A stretch of DNA of 64,000 bases from Chloroflexus aggregans DSM 9485. GTDB taxonomy: Bacteria > Chloroflexota > Chloroflexia > Chloroflexales > Chloroflexaceae. Shown one piece after another: positions 26,649 through 35,246 of this stretch. The DNA is taken from contig NC_011831.1 in NCBI RefSeq assembly GCF_000021945.1, forward strand, positions 2,741,353 through 2,805,352. The letters are read 5' to 3'. The position numbers and the translations under genes are program-made. How positions within the stretch are numbered: position 1 is the stretch's first letter; every line of letters starts with the position of its first letter. Under the pieces are notes generated by a model. It searched no databases and was not told the origin of the DNA. It worked only from the letters and a program-made list of their open reading frames with translations.

Positions 26649-27986
26649 TTACTTCATTGCCTTACGGATGGCTTCAGCCGCCTGCTTCATAGCCTCTGGC
26701 GCTGGCTGGTTCTCTTTAAACATCCGCTCAAGCGCCTTCGACATCTGATCGTTCACATCGGAGCCGACGGCGCCCCAGAAGAAGGGCTTCGCACCGAAGA
26801 ACGAACCGTTGAAGATAGCTGCCGAGTTCGGATTGTTTTTCAGATAGTCGCTGTTTTGCAACGACTGACGCGACGGCAATGCAAAGCCACTCTCAAGCAC
26901 CGTCTTCTGGCTGGCTTCGCTAGTAAGGAAGTTGACCACCTTCCACGCCGCTTCCGGGTTCTTGGTGTTGGCCGAGATACCCCACGCCACCGTGAAGATC
27001 AAGTTACCCTCGCCACCCGGGCCGGCCGGCGGCATGACCACACCGTACTGAGTGTTGGGGAACTGATCGCGCAGATAGGGGATCAGCCAGCCGCCTTCAT
27101 AGACCATCGCGCACTGGCCTTTGCCGAAGAGCGTGCCTTGCCAACCCTCGCCGAGATCCGACGGCAGCGCGCCGATCTGATTGGTGCGGAACGAGGTATA
27201 GAATTCGGCTGCTTTCACCGCCGGATCGCTATCGAGCATGGTGTCGGTATAATCGGGGTTCATCACCATGCCGCCGTTTTGGAAGATGAAGACCGGGAAC
27301 CGGCCTGGATCGGGCGGAGTGCAGAAGCCGTAGATCGGCTTGTTCGGATCGCTCAGATCGGTCAGCGCTGCTGCTGCATTACGCAGATCGTCCCATGTCC
27401 AATCGTCGGTTGGATAAGCTAGACCGGCTTTATCAAATAGCGCCTTGTTGTAGAACATACCAAGGGTGTTAAAGTCCTTGGGAATACCATAGGTTTTACC
27501 ATTGTAGGTAAAGGCATCGATCAGTGCCGGAATAAAATCGTCACGCGACACTCCGCTGCTTGCCATCAAGTCATCGAGAGGCAACAACGCATCGTTGGCG
27601 GCCAGCTCCAACCACCAGAAGATGTCAACATAGAAAATATCGGGTTCCGTCCCCGATGCAATCGAGGTCAAGAGCACCTGCTTATAGTCGCCGGTGATCG
27701 GCTCGTACTTGACCAGAATATCGGGGTTCTCCACCGAGAACTTATAGAGCAGCGACTCGAGCAGTGCGGTCTCTGCCGGGCTTGAAGCCCACCCTGACAA
27801 GCGGACGGTCACTTTTTCGGCCGGAACGACAACCGTCTCTTTGACGGTCACCGTCTCTTTAACGGTCACCGTTTCCCGTATCGTTTGTGGTGTCGATGCC
27901 GGTTGTTGGGTTGTAGTCTGACCACAGGCGCTCAGCACCAATGCCAGTACGGCCAGAAGCATGAGGAATTTGATCGGGCGGTTCAT
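26649..27986 (-). CDS. sugar ABC transporter substrate-binding lipoprotein
   Basis: A 445-residue family 1 extracellular solute-binding protein. The signal sequence ends in a Leu-Ser-Ala-Cys lipobox (Cys at about 21), followed by a Thr/Gln linker and an unusual repeated Thr-Val-Lys-Glu-Thr-Val stretch (about 36-55). The mature domain contains Pro-Asp-Ile-Phe-Tyr-Val-Asp and Tyr-Gly-Ile-Pro-Lys-Asp, common to maltose-type binding proteins. The 265-base gap before the MalF-type gene shows nothing else recognisable. It captures the disaccharide for import. Confidence 0.9.
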   Translation of the reverse strand: MNRPIKFLMLLAVLALVLSACGQTTTQQPASTPQTIRETVTVKETVTVKETVVVPAEKVTVRLSGWASSPAETALLESLLYKFSVENPDILVKYEPITGDYKQVLLTSIASGTEPDIFYVDIFWWLELAANDALLPLDDLMASSGVSRDDFIPALIDAFTYNGKTYGIPKDFNTLGMFYNKALFDKAGLAYPTDDWTWDDLRNAAAALTDLSDPNKPIYGFCTPPDPGRFPVFIFQNGGMVMNPDYTDTMLDSDPAVKAAEFYTSFRTNQIGALPSDLGEGWQGTLFGKGQCAMVYEGGWLIPYLRDQFPNTQYGVVMPPAGPGGEGNLIFTVAWGISANTKNPEAAWKVVNFLTSEASQKTVLESGFALPSRQSLQNSDYLKNNPNSAAIFNGSFFGAKPFFWGAVGSDVNDQMSKALERMFKENQPAPEAMKQAAEAIRKAMK

Positions 27987-28186
27987 ACCTGCTCCTTCAC
28001 TAGAAACGATTGAGATAGCGAGATGCCTCCTTCGGTACGAACTAACTCGTCTGAATAATCAAATAATGTTTAAATAAAATTAGTGTTTTCAGATCATTTT
28101 TTACTCCTCCTTTTTTGCACAATAATGACCTCTCTGATCAATCGGCAGGCGATGATCAGGTCAGGGAAGCAATGTGTCACAAATTG

Positions 28187-29206
28187 TCAGGACGAAGCAC
28201 GAATGATCAGGGATGGTTGCAGTAGGATGTGTTTTTGTTCTGGTTCTCGCCCTTCAACGATTGCCACCAGCAGTTCGATGCATTTACGGCCGGCTTCAGC
28301 AATCGGCTGGCGCACACTGCTCAGTGGCGGAAAGAGATATTGCACCATTGGCGCATCATCAAAGCCGATGATAGCCAAATCGGTCCCTATCGTCAGGCCG
28401 CGTTCACGGGCAGCGGCCATCGCCCCAATTGCCATCGTGTCGTTCAGGGTCATGATTGCTGTCGGGCGACGTTCGGGCGAGAGATCAAGGAGATGCAACG
28501 TCATGGCACGCCCGACCTCAAACGTACCTTCACCGCGCAGAATATAGCCCGTTTCAATCGGCAGTTGAGCGGTTTGCATCGCCTCAAGGTACCCTTGCAG
28601 ACGGTCGTTACCGACGCGCGAATCTTCCGGCCACGCGAGGATCGCGATACGGCGATGACCACGCCCGATCAGGTATTCCACCGCTTGCCGCGTTCCCGCC
28701 GTACCGTCAATATCGACCCATGCGAAGTCCCAGTCTGGATTTGAGCGACCGAAGGCCACAAAGGGGAACTTCTGCTTGAGCAAGAATTGGACACGGGGAT
28801 CGTTGTAATTGATACTCGACAGCACGAAGCCATCAACATTACCACTACGGATCAGATCACGGTAGATATCGATTTGCGATCGGTCTTCGGAGAAAGGGAA
28901 GGGCAACACAAAATAATTAACCGCACCGGCCTCACGCACCATACTACTCAAGAACTGGTCGAGAATATGATTAACCTGGCCGGGTTCGGTTTGGGTCCAC
29001 GAATACCCGATCATAAAGCTACGGCCGGCCCGCATATTGCGCGCAATACGATTAGGCCGGTAGCCTAGCTCTTGCACTGCCGCCTGAATCCGCTCCATCG
29101 TTTCGGGCGCAACCTGCATTTCACCGTTCAGCACCTTCGAGACGGTTTGGTAACTGACCCCGGCGCGCGCCGCTACATCTTTGAGCGTGACTTTCGTGGC
29201 TGTCAT
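28187..29206 (-). CDS. LacI-family transcriptional regulator
   Basis: A 339-residue repressor. The helix-turn-helix (Val-Thr-Leu-Lys-Asp-Val-Ala-Ala-Arg-Ala-Gly-Val-Ser-Tyr-Gln-Thr-Val-Ser-Lys-Val) is at 6-25, the hinge helix Arg-Pro-Asn-Arg-Ile-Ala-Arg follows near 51, and a periplasmic-binding-protein-like sensor domain fills the rest with Asn-Asp-Thr-Met-Ala-Ile-Gly and Gly-Phe-Asp-Asp-Ala. It is next to the disaccharide importer, so it likely represses the uptake and phosphorolysis genes until sugar binds. Two palindromes just upstream (29226 and 29279) are its probable operators. Confidence 0.9.
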   Translation of the reverse strand: MTATKVTLKDVAARAGVSYQTVSKVLNGEMQVAPETMERIQAAVQELGYRPNRIARNMRAGRSFMIGYSWTQTEPGQVNHILDQFLSSMVREAGAVNYFVLPFPFSEDRSQIDIYRDLIRSGNVDGFVLSSINYNDPRVQFLLKQKFPFVAFGRSNPDWDFAWVDIDGTAGTRQAVEYLIGRGHRRIAILAWPEDSRVGNDRLQGYLEAMQTAQLPIETGYILRGEGTFEVGRAMTLHLLDLSPERRPTAIMTLNDTMAIGAMAAARERGLTIGTDLAIIGFDDAPMVQYLFPPLSSVRQPIAEAGRKCIELLVAIVEGREPEQKHILLQPSLIIRASS

Positions 29207-29225
29207 AGGCTACTTGATCTATTAG

Positions 29226-29239
29226 GGCGAACGTTCGCC
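29226..29239. promoter_or_regulatory. LacI-family operator 1
   Basis: GGCGAACGTTCGCC is a perfect palindrome with the central CG of LacI/GalR operators, 20 bases before the regulator's start codon. Extended flanks AG..CT also pair. Autoregulation is likely. Confidence 0.75.
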
Positions 29240-29278
29240 TTAATCATACATCTACTGTCAGCGGTTGTCAAGAGGAAA

Positions 29279-29294
29279 AAGCGAACGTTCGCTT
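29279..29294. promoter_or_regulatory. LacI-family operator 2
   Basis: AAGCGAACGTTCGCTT is a perfect 16-base palindrome sharing GCGAACGTTCGC with the site at 29226, centred 54 bases away (about five helical turns), a spacing fit for looping by a tetramer or dimer pair. Confidence 0.75.
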
Positions 29295-29339
29295 AACGAC
29301 ATGAAGTGTGTGGTGGGGAATCGGTCGGTGATGGGAGAC

Positions 29340-30535
29340 GGAACAACGAGCGGTCATCTGACCACCGCACGGCACCGGTCGGCAACGGGCGGTCATCTGA
29401 CCACTGCACGGCACCGGTCGGCAACGGGCGGTCATCTGACCACCGCACGGCACCGGTCGGCAACGGGCTGGCGGTGGAGCGCTGGGCTGCGCCACGGCAC
29501 CGGTCGGCAACGGGCTGGCGGTGAAGCGCTGGGCTGCGCCACGGCACCGGTCGGCAACGGGCGGTCATCTGACCACCGCACGGCACCGGTCGGCAACGGG
29601 CTGGCGGTGGAGCGCTGGGCTGCGCCACGGCACCGGTCGGCAACGGGCGGTCATCTGACCACCGCACGGCATCGGTTGGTAACGAGCGGTCATCTGACCA
29701 CTGCACGGCACCGGTCGGCAACGGGCGGTCATCTGACCACCGCACGGCACCGGTCGGCAACGGGCTGGCGGTGGAGCGCTGGGCTGCGCCACGGCACCGG
29801 TCGGCAACGGGCTGGCGGTGAAGCGCTGGGCTGCGCCACGGCACCGGTCGGCAACGGGCTGGCGGTGAAGCGCTGGGCTGCGCCACGGCACCGGTCGGCA
29901 ACGGGCGGTCATCTGACCACCGCACGGCACCGGTCGGCAACGGGCGGTCATCTGACCACCGCACGGCACCGGTCGGCAACGGGCGGTCATCTGACCACCG
30001 CACGGCACCGGTCGGCAACGGGCGGTCATCTGACCACCGCACGGCATCGGTCGGCAACGGGCGGTCATCTGACCACCGCACGGCATCGGTTGGTAACGAG
30101 CGGTCATCTGACCACTGCACGGCACCGGTCGGCAACGGGCGGTCATCTGACCACCGCACGGCACCGGTCGGCAACGGGCTGGCGGTGGAGCGCTGGGCTG
30201 CGCCACGGCACCGGTCGGCAACGGGCTGGCGGTGGAGCGCTGGGCTGCGCCACGGCACCGGTCGGTAACGGGCTGGCGGTGGAGCGCTGGGCTGCGCCAC
30301 GGCACCGGTCGGCAACGGGCGGTCATCTGACCACCGCACGGCACCGGTCGGTAACGGGCTGGCGGTGAAGCGCTGGGCTGCGCCACGGCACCGGTCGGCA
30401 ACGGGCTGGCGGTGAAGCGCTGGGCTGCGCCACGGCACCGGTCGGCAACGGGCTGGCGGTGAAGCGCTGGGCTGCGCCACGGCACCGGTCGGCAACGGGC
30501 TGGCGGTGGAGCGCTGGGCTGCGGTACCGGTCGGT
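29340..30535. repeat. mosaic tandem repeat array of two interleaved units
   Basis: About 1.2 kb is made almost wholly of two unit types that share the 20-base core CGGCACCGGTCGGCAACGGG. Type A (39 bases) adds CGGTCATCTGACCACCGCA, with an inner GGTCA/TGACC dyad; I count about 15 copies. Type B (47 bases) adds CTGGCGGTGGAGCGCTGGG plus CTGCGCCA; I count about 13, in GTGGAG and GTGAAG versions. The order runs A A A B B A B A A A B B B A..A B B B A B B B B. Open frames on both strands through it arise from the repeat and are not genes. There are no unique spacers, so it is not CRISPR. Confidence 0.9.
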
Positions 30536-30552
30536 GGTGAGGAGCAATGTTC

Positions 30553-31986
30553 CTACACCTGCACAATCTCTTCGACGGGAGCCAGTCGCAGATTACCAAT
30601 AGGGCATGCGCTAATGCACGCAAGATCGGTGTAGCCAAAACAGAGATCGCACTTGTCAGCGCGATGCGTAGGGACGCTAGTGGCCAAGGGAATAGTTGGA
30701 CGGATTCGCTGTTGCCAGCGACGGAAAAGATCCCACAGTGGGCCGGTCTGGTATTTAGCACGTGGGACGGTTTGTACCGCATCGTAAGGACAAGCTGTGA
30801 CACATTCTCCACAGCCGGTACAGCGGTTGGTAATCCGTAATGCACCGGTGTCAACACGTTCGATCGCATCTTCAGGGCACGCTTCGACACATTCCGCACC
30901 GACGCTGCACTGACGACAACTATCAAGCACATCGAACCGCTCGATCGGGGTTCCATTGAGGTGGAGGCGACTGTGTCCGTGACGCGACGCACAGCCGGTT
31001 TCACACAATCGGCAGCCCGGCGGGCAGCGAGCAGGATCGCGAACAAGAATGTGAGTAGCGCGGAGGATGCCTCGGTGAACGGCAAGCTCGATGTCGCGGG
31101 CGCGCGCAGCATTGCTCCGTACCGCAGCCGAATGCTTCAGACGACGTTCGGCGATGGCGCGCAGTTCGGTCTCAAGTGCCGGATATTGGTTGATAAGACG
31201 GTAGAACTCAGCACCGGGTAGTTCGAGCAGATCGGTGGTGGTGAGGGCGCGGGTAGTCGCTCGATGAGGTTCGCCGGTCAGCAGTGAGATTTCACCAAAG
31301 AGATCACCTTCGCCGAGGGTGGCAATCGTTTGTCCACTTTGCTCAATCACCACTTGCCCATTCTCGATCAGGTACAGTGAGTCGGCCGGCTCGCCTTGTT
31401 TGACGATCACCGTGCCGCGCGGTACATGGCGCGGCTGTAATCGGGTAGCGATAGCAATGCGCTCAATGGGCAGAAGTTGGCTTAGTATCGGGATACGCGC
31501 TAACGTGGCTTCTACCATCCGTCGTCGATACACTTTGCGGAGAGCGGTCGTGAGCAGTGGTAGCGCGGCAAGCTCCTCGCGTAAGGTAGAAATATCAATT
31601 TGTAATAGGTAGCACGTATCTTGGGTAAGCGCACTCATATGACGAAAGAACTTACCGAACAGTGGACCTTCGCCAAAGCAATCGCCTTGCCCTAATACGC
31701 CCATCAAGACTTCATGCCCGTCTTTGTCACGCAGTCGCAACTGTAATGATCCCCGCAGCAGGAAGAAAAGATACCGATAGCCACGCCGTTGACCGATCAC
31801 TGTCGCACCGCTTGGAAAGACGCGAAAGACACCCCGTTCATAAAGAGTAGTCAGCTCGGTGGTCGATACCCCGCGCAGACAGTCCAATGCTGCTAAAGCA
31901 GCGATAGCTTGTTGCTGACGTTGTTCGCGGTGCGCGCTGCGCCCTTGATCGTGCCGGTGGCGCATGGGGTGTTTGAGCGATGACAT
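30553..31986 (-). CDS. cyclic-nucleotide-domain ferredoxin protein
   Basis: About 477 residues. Two cNMP-binding (Crp-type) beta barrels occupy roughly residues 35-150 and 155-275 (Gly-Asp-Cys-Phe-Gly-Glu-Gly and Gly-Asp-Leu-Phe-Gly-Glu-Ile-Ser-Leu-Leu-Thr-Gly-Glu-Pro). The C-terminal third is rich in Cys: an unusual Cys-x3-Cys-x2-Cys-x3-Cys group, then Cys-x2-Cys..Cys-x3-Cys-Pro and Cys-x2-Cys-x2-Cys-x3-Cys-Pro ferredoxin clusters, then a last Cys-x2-Cys group. It has no membrane segments or HTH. The gene is divergent from an aldehyde:ferredoxin oxidoreductase-like gene, so it may carry electrons for it under ligand control. ATG 31986 is chosen because conserved sequence starts there. Confidence 0.8.
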   Translation of the reverse strand: MSSLKHPMRHRHDQGRSAHREQRQQQAIAALAALDCLRGVSTTELTTLYERGVFRVFPSGATVIGQRRGYRYLFFLLRGSLQLRLRDKDGHEVLMGVLGQGDCFGEGPLFGKFFRHMSALTQDTCYLLQIDISTLREELAALPLLTTALRKVYRRRMVEATLARIPILSQLLPIERIAIATRLQPRHVPRGTVIVKQGEPADSLYLIENGQVVIEQSGQTIATLGEGDLFGEISLLTGEPHRATTRALTTTDLLELPGAEFYRLINQYPALETELRAIAERRLKHSAAVRSNAARARDIELAVHRGILRATHILVRDPARCPPGCRLCETGCASRHGHSRLHLNGTPIERFDVLDSCRQCSVGAECVEACPEDAIERVDTGALRITNRCTGCGECVTACPYDAVQTVPRAKYQTGPLWDLFRRWQQRIRPTIPLATSVPTHRADKCDLCFGYTDLACISACPIGNLRLAPVEEIVQV

Positions 31987-32100
31987 ACTCAGCTCTGGTA
32001 CAATGGCGAGGATATGGTAATGTGATGAAATTGTACCATACACAATGCCTAACAGCGGTATAATAGAACGGCGAAAATCGCACCCACACAGGAAAGTTGC

Positions 32101-33891
32101 ATGCCGTTGCGCAGTCTTACCGTTGATCTTGCTCGCGGCCACGCCCGCCAACTGTTACCCGCTGAAGTCGAACGCGATTATCTGGGTGGTCGTGGCGCTA
32201 TTGCGTGGTTACTCTGGTATCAATTAGAACCGGATACACCACCACTGTCGGCTAACAATCTGCTGATCTTTGCGACTGGCCCGTTGGCCGGTAGCTCCGG
32301 TTACGCTACCGGCGGTTTTACCGTCGGTACTCGCTCACCTTTAACCGGCGGTATTGCCTATGGGTGGGCGCCGGGGCACTGGGGCGCAGCTCTCCGTCGG
32401 AATAATGTCGATGTCTTGATTATTCGCGGGGAAGCACCTGATTGGTGTTACCTCCTGATCGACGGAGATACCGTCCGCCTGCGTTCAGCTCGTCACCTCG
32501 TTGGGCGTGATACCGTAGCGACTGCGGCGACGCTGAGTGCTGAACTAGGTGGTGATGTGCGAGTGTTGGCGATTGGGCCTGCCGGTGAAGTCGGTGTAGC
32601 CTATGCCAGTATTGTCGCTGAAGGCCAGTATCTCGTTGAGCCGGCCGGTACCGGCGCCGTAATGGCCGATAAAAAGCTGAAAGCGATAGTAGTTCGTGAT
32701 CGCGCACCACTGCCGGTGGCTGATGTGGCACGTATGCAGAGCGTGCTTCAATCGATCCAGCAGCGGGGTGAGCGTCATCCGACGGCAAACGCTATCCGTG
32801 CTATCGGTAGCGCCGGTTTGTTACCGGCGGCGATCAAGTTAGGTGCGCTGACCAGTCGGGACGCCCGGACACCGGCTGATGGGGTGGCTATCGCTCGGAT
32901 GTTTAGCGAGATAGCCCGTCGTGGTGGGCGACAGGAGCGTGGTTGTGCCGGTTGTCCGCTACCCTGTTATATCGATCTACGTACTCGTACCGGTGAGACC
33001 CATCCCCTACCAAGCCTTGAATTGATTGCCGGTTTTGGCGCTCGTGTGGGGATTACCGACGCCGATACCATGCTGGCAATCGCCGATCGGTGCTTGCGGT
33101 TGGGCATCGATCCGGCAGCAGCAGCAGCGGCAATTACCTTTATGACCGAGGCGCAAGATGAAGGCTTAGTGCGACAGCGCACGCTCAATTGGGGTGATGG
33201 TGCCGCCGTGATCGCTGCTCTCGACCGGATGAGCCAACGTCAAGAAAAGCGCGATATCTTATCGTTGGGTGTTGGTGAGATGCAAGAGGCAGTATGGGGA
33301 TCGGCAGCGTTCGCACCCCAAGTAAAAGGCTTGGCAATGCCGGCGCTCGATCCACGGGCGTTGACCGAGATCGGATTGGCGATGGCAACCAGCCCGATCG
33401 GTGGCGATTACCGATATGCTATGGCCTTTGAAGAATTGGTTGCTGAACCGCCAGCATGGTTGCCGCCACCGGCGAGCGGGCCGCGGGAAACTGAAGGCAA
33501 AGCCCTGCGCCTGATCTGGCACGAGCGGTTTGCCGCTGTACTCGATGCGAGTGGCCTCTGTCGCCGGCTTGGTCTGATGGCATATCAGGTGACGCCCGGT
33601 GAACTGATCGCGCTCCTCAGTGCGGTCAGTGGTCGCACAATTAGTGGGGCCGATCTGGTGCGGATCGGCGAACGGATCGTGACCCTCGACCGGATGTTTA
33701 CCCGTCGGTACGCCGCCAACAGCCAAGATACGCTGCCCGACCGTTACCTACGTGAACCATTGAGCAGTGGGCCGACGGCTGGCTATACCCCACCGCTCGA
33801 TGTGTTGTTAGCCGAATATTACGCACGCCACGGCTGGGATTCCGCCGGAGACCCGACACCGGCCCGCTTGGCCGAATTGGGCATCCCCTAA
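32101..33891 (+). CDS. tungsten-dependent aldehyde:ferredoxin oxidoreductase family enzyme
   Basis: A 596-residue AOR-family protein that oxidises aldehydes to acids with ferredoxin. The N-terminal domain holds Tyr-Leu-Gly-Gly-Arg-Gly-Ala and Gly-Pro-Leu-Ala-Gly-Ser..Gly-Gly-Phe-Thr-Val-Gly for the bis-tungstopterin. The [4Fe-4S] ligands are Cys282-x2-Cys285-x3-Cys289 and Cys487, matching the spacing of Pyrococcus AOR (288, 291, 295, 494). Substrate is unknown. It shares a 115-base divergent promoter region with the ferredoxin/cNMP gene. AORs are more typical of anaerobes and archaea, which fits anaerobic phototrophic growth. Confidence 0.85.
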   Translation: MPLRSLTVDLARGHARQLLPAEVERDYLGGRGAIAWLLWYQLEPDTPPLSANNLLIFATGPLAGSSGYATGGFTVGTRSPLTGGIAYGWAPGHWGAALRRNNVDVLIIRGEAPDWCYLLIDGDTVRLRSARHLVGRDTVATAATLSAELGGDVRVLAIGPAGEVGVAYASIVAEGQYLVEPAGTGAVMADKKLKAIVVRDRAPLPVADVARMQSVLQSIQQRGERHPTANAIRAIGSAGLLPAAIKLGALTSRDARTPADGVAIARMFSEIARRGGRQERGCAGCPLPCYIDLRTRTGETHPLPSLELIAGFGARVGITDADTMLAIADRCLRLGIDPAAAAAAITFMTEAQDEGLVRQRTLNWGDGAAVIAALDRMSQRQEKRDILSLGVGEMQEAVWGSAAFAPQVKGLAMPALDPRALTEIGLAMATSPIGGDYRYAMAFEELVAEPPAWLPPPASGPRETEGKALRLIWHERFAAVLDASGLCRRLGLMAYQVTPGELIALLSAVSGRTISGADLVRIGERIVTLDRMFTRRYAANSQDTLPDRYLREPLSSGPTAGYTPPLDVLLAEYYARHGWDSAGDPTPARLAELGIP

Positions 33892-33902
33892 CATCCGTCG
33901 TT

Positions 33903-34030
33903 GTGGGGGCACACGGCCACAGTGGGGGCACACGGCCACAATGGGGGCGCACGGCCACAGTGGGGACGCAGGCCACGGTGGGGACGCAGGCCACGGTGGG
34001 GACGCAGGCCACGGTGGGGGCGCACGGCTG
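33903..34030. repeat. short tandem repeat between the AOR gene and proB
   Basis: Seven units begin with RTGGGGRC: at 33903, 33922 and 33941 with 19-base period (GTGGGGGCACACGGCCACA type), then 33960, 33978 and 33996 with about 18-base period (GTGGGGACGCAGGCCACG type), with a last partial unit at 34014. The array stops 62 bases before the proB start and leaves a long artificial in-frame extension in front of it. Confidence 0.9.
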
Positions 34031-34092
34031 TGCGGCATCGTTATCATCAGCCCAATTCGGATCATGACCATCGTATTGAAACCACCACCGAT

Positions 34093-35205
34093 ATGACCAG
34101 ATTCGTTGTTAAATTAGGCACAAGTGTGCTCACTGCCGGTACCGACCGGCTACACCGACCTTATTTTGTCGAATTGGCCCGTCAGATTGTGCGTCTCAAA
34201 GCAGACGGTCACGAAGTCGTGTTGGTCTCGTCGGGTGCGATTGCCGCCGGTAAAGAACGTCTCGGCGCCGATCCACGCCGGCGGAGCAATATTCCGCTCA
34301 AGCAAGTGTTCGCCGCGGTGGGTCAGAGCCGATTAATGCACATCTACGAACAGATTTTCGATCTCTACGGACTGCAAGTGGCGCAGGCATTACTGACCCG
34401 CGACGATCTGCGTGATCGCCGACGCTATCTGAATGCCCGCAATACCCTTACCCTTTGCCTTGCCCAAGGAATTGTGCCGATTATCAACGAGAATGATGCG
34501 GTGGCAACCGCCGAGATTCGGGTCGGCGATAACGATAATCTCTCGGCACTGGTGGCCGGCTTGATCGACGCCGACCTGCTCTTGATCCTGACCGATATTG
34601 CCGGTCTCTACAGCGCCGATCCACGCACCGATCCGACTGCCGAACTGCTGCGTGAGGTACCGGTCATCGACGAACGAATTTGGGCAATGGCCGGTGGGAG
34701 CGGTACGCATCGCGGCACCGGCGGGATGCAGACCAAAATACAAGCTGCCGATCTGGCTACTCGTTCAGGAGTGGCGGTTGTCATTGCCGCCGGTCACGAA
34801 CCGGATGTGATCGTGCGGGTGGCAAATGGTGAACGGATTGGAACGTACTTCCCGGCGACAACCTCACATCCTGATGCTCGCCAACGTTGGATTTTGGCCG
34901 AAACCGTGCGCCATTCCAGGATTGTGATTGATGAAGGGGCTGCAATGGCCCTGATCCAGTATGGGAAGAGTTTGTTGGCTGCCGGTATTCGTGAGGTAAA
35001 CGGTGAATTTGATCGCGGCCAAACAGTACGCATTTTCGACCTCGCCGGGCGAGAGATTGCACGCGGGTTGACCCAGTATCGTTCGAGTGATCTTCGCCTG
35101 ATCGCCGGATTACGCTCGCACCAGATTGGTCCAGTTTTAGGGTATGATTACGGGCCAGAGATCGTCCATCGTGACGATATGGTGGTGTTAGCGACAAAGG
35201 AGTAG
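34093..35205 (+). CDS. proB: glutamate 5-kinase
   Basis: A 370-residue enzyme that phosphorylates glutamate for proline synthesis. The amino-acid kinase domain shows Val-Val-Lys-Leu-Gly-Thr-Ser-Val-Leu at the N terminus, Val-Ser-Ser-Gly-Ala-Ile-Ala-Ala-Gly, Asn-Glu-Asn-Asp-Ala-Val-Ala and Thr-Asp-Ile-Ala-Gly-Leu-Tyr; Gly-Thr-Gly-Gly-Met-x-Thr-Lys-Ile follows. The C-terminal 100 residues form a PUA domain. The start 34093 is used because the ATP-binding strand begins there; a longer frame from 33901 would translate the tandem repeat. proA is not adjacent. Confidence 0.95.
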   Translation: MTRFVVKLGTSVLTAGTDRLHRPYFVELARQIVRLKADGHEVVLVSSGAIAAGKERLGADPRRRSNIPLKQVFAAVGQSRLMHIYEQIFDLYGLQVAQALLTRDDLRDRRRYLNARNTLTLCLAQGIVPIINENDAVATAEIRVGDNDNLSALVAGLIDADLLLILTDIAGLYSADPRTDPTAELLREVPVIDERIWAMAGGSGTHRGTGGMQTKIQAADLATRSGVAVVIAAGHEPDVIVRVANGERIGTYFPATTSHPDARQRWILAETVRHSRIVIDEGAAMALIQYGKSLLAAGIREVNGEFDRGQTVRIFDLAGREIARGLTQYRSSDLRLIAGLRSHQIGPVLGYDYGPEIVHRDDMVVLATKE

Positions 35206-35246
35206 AGGATACTTCCTCCTCTAATACCCTGACTAAGGAGAATCGC

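Noticed and set aside
29340-30535. CRISPR array
   Set aside because: Units are contiguous with no unique spacers and no cas genes are near.
29265-31112. Long open frames of 367, 400 and 515 codons on both strands through the repeat array
   Set aside because: They follow the repeat units, carry repeated Thr-Ala-Arg-His-Arg or Pro-Val-Pro-type patterns and have no start signals; they are by-products of the repeat.
34390-34743. Minus-strand frame inside proB
   Set aside because: Antisense shadow of a conserved gene, no ribosome site or motif.
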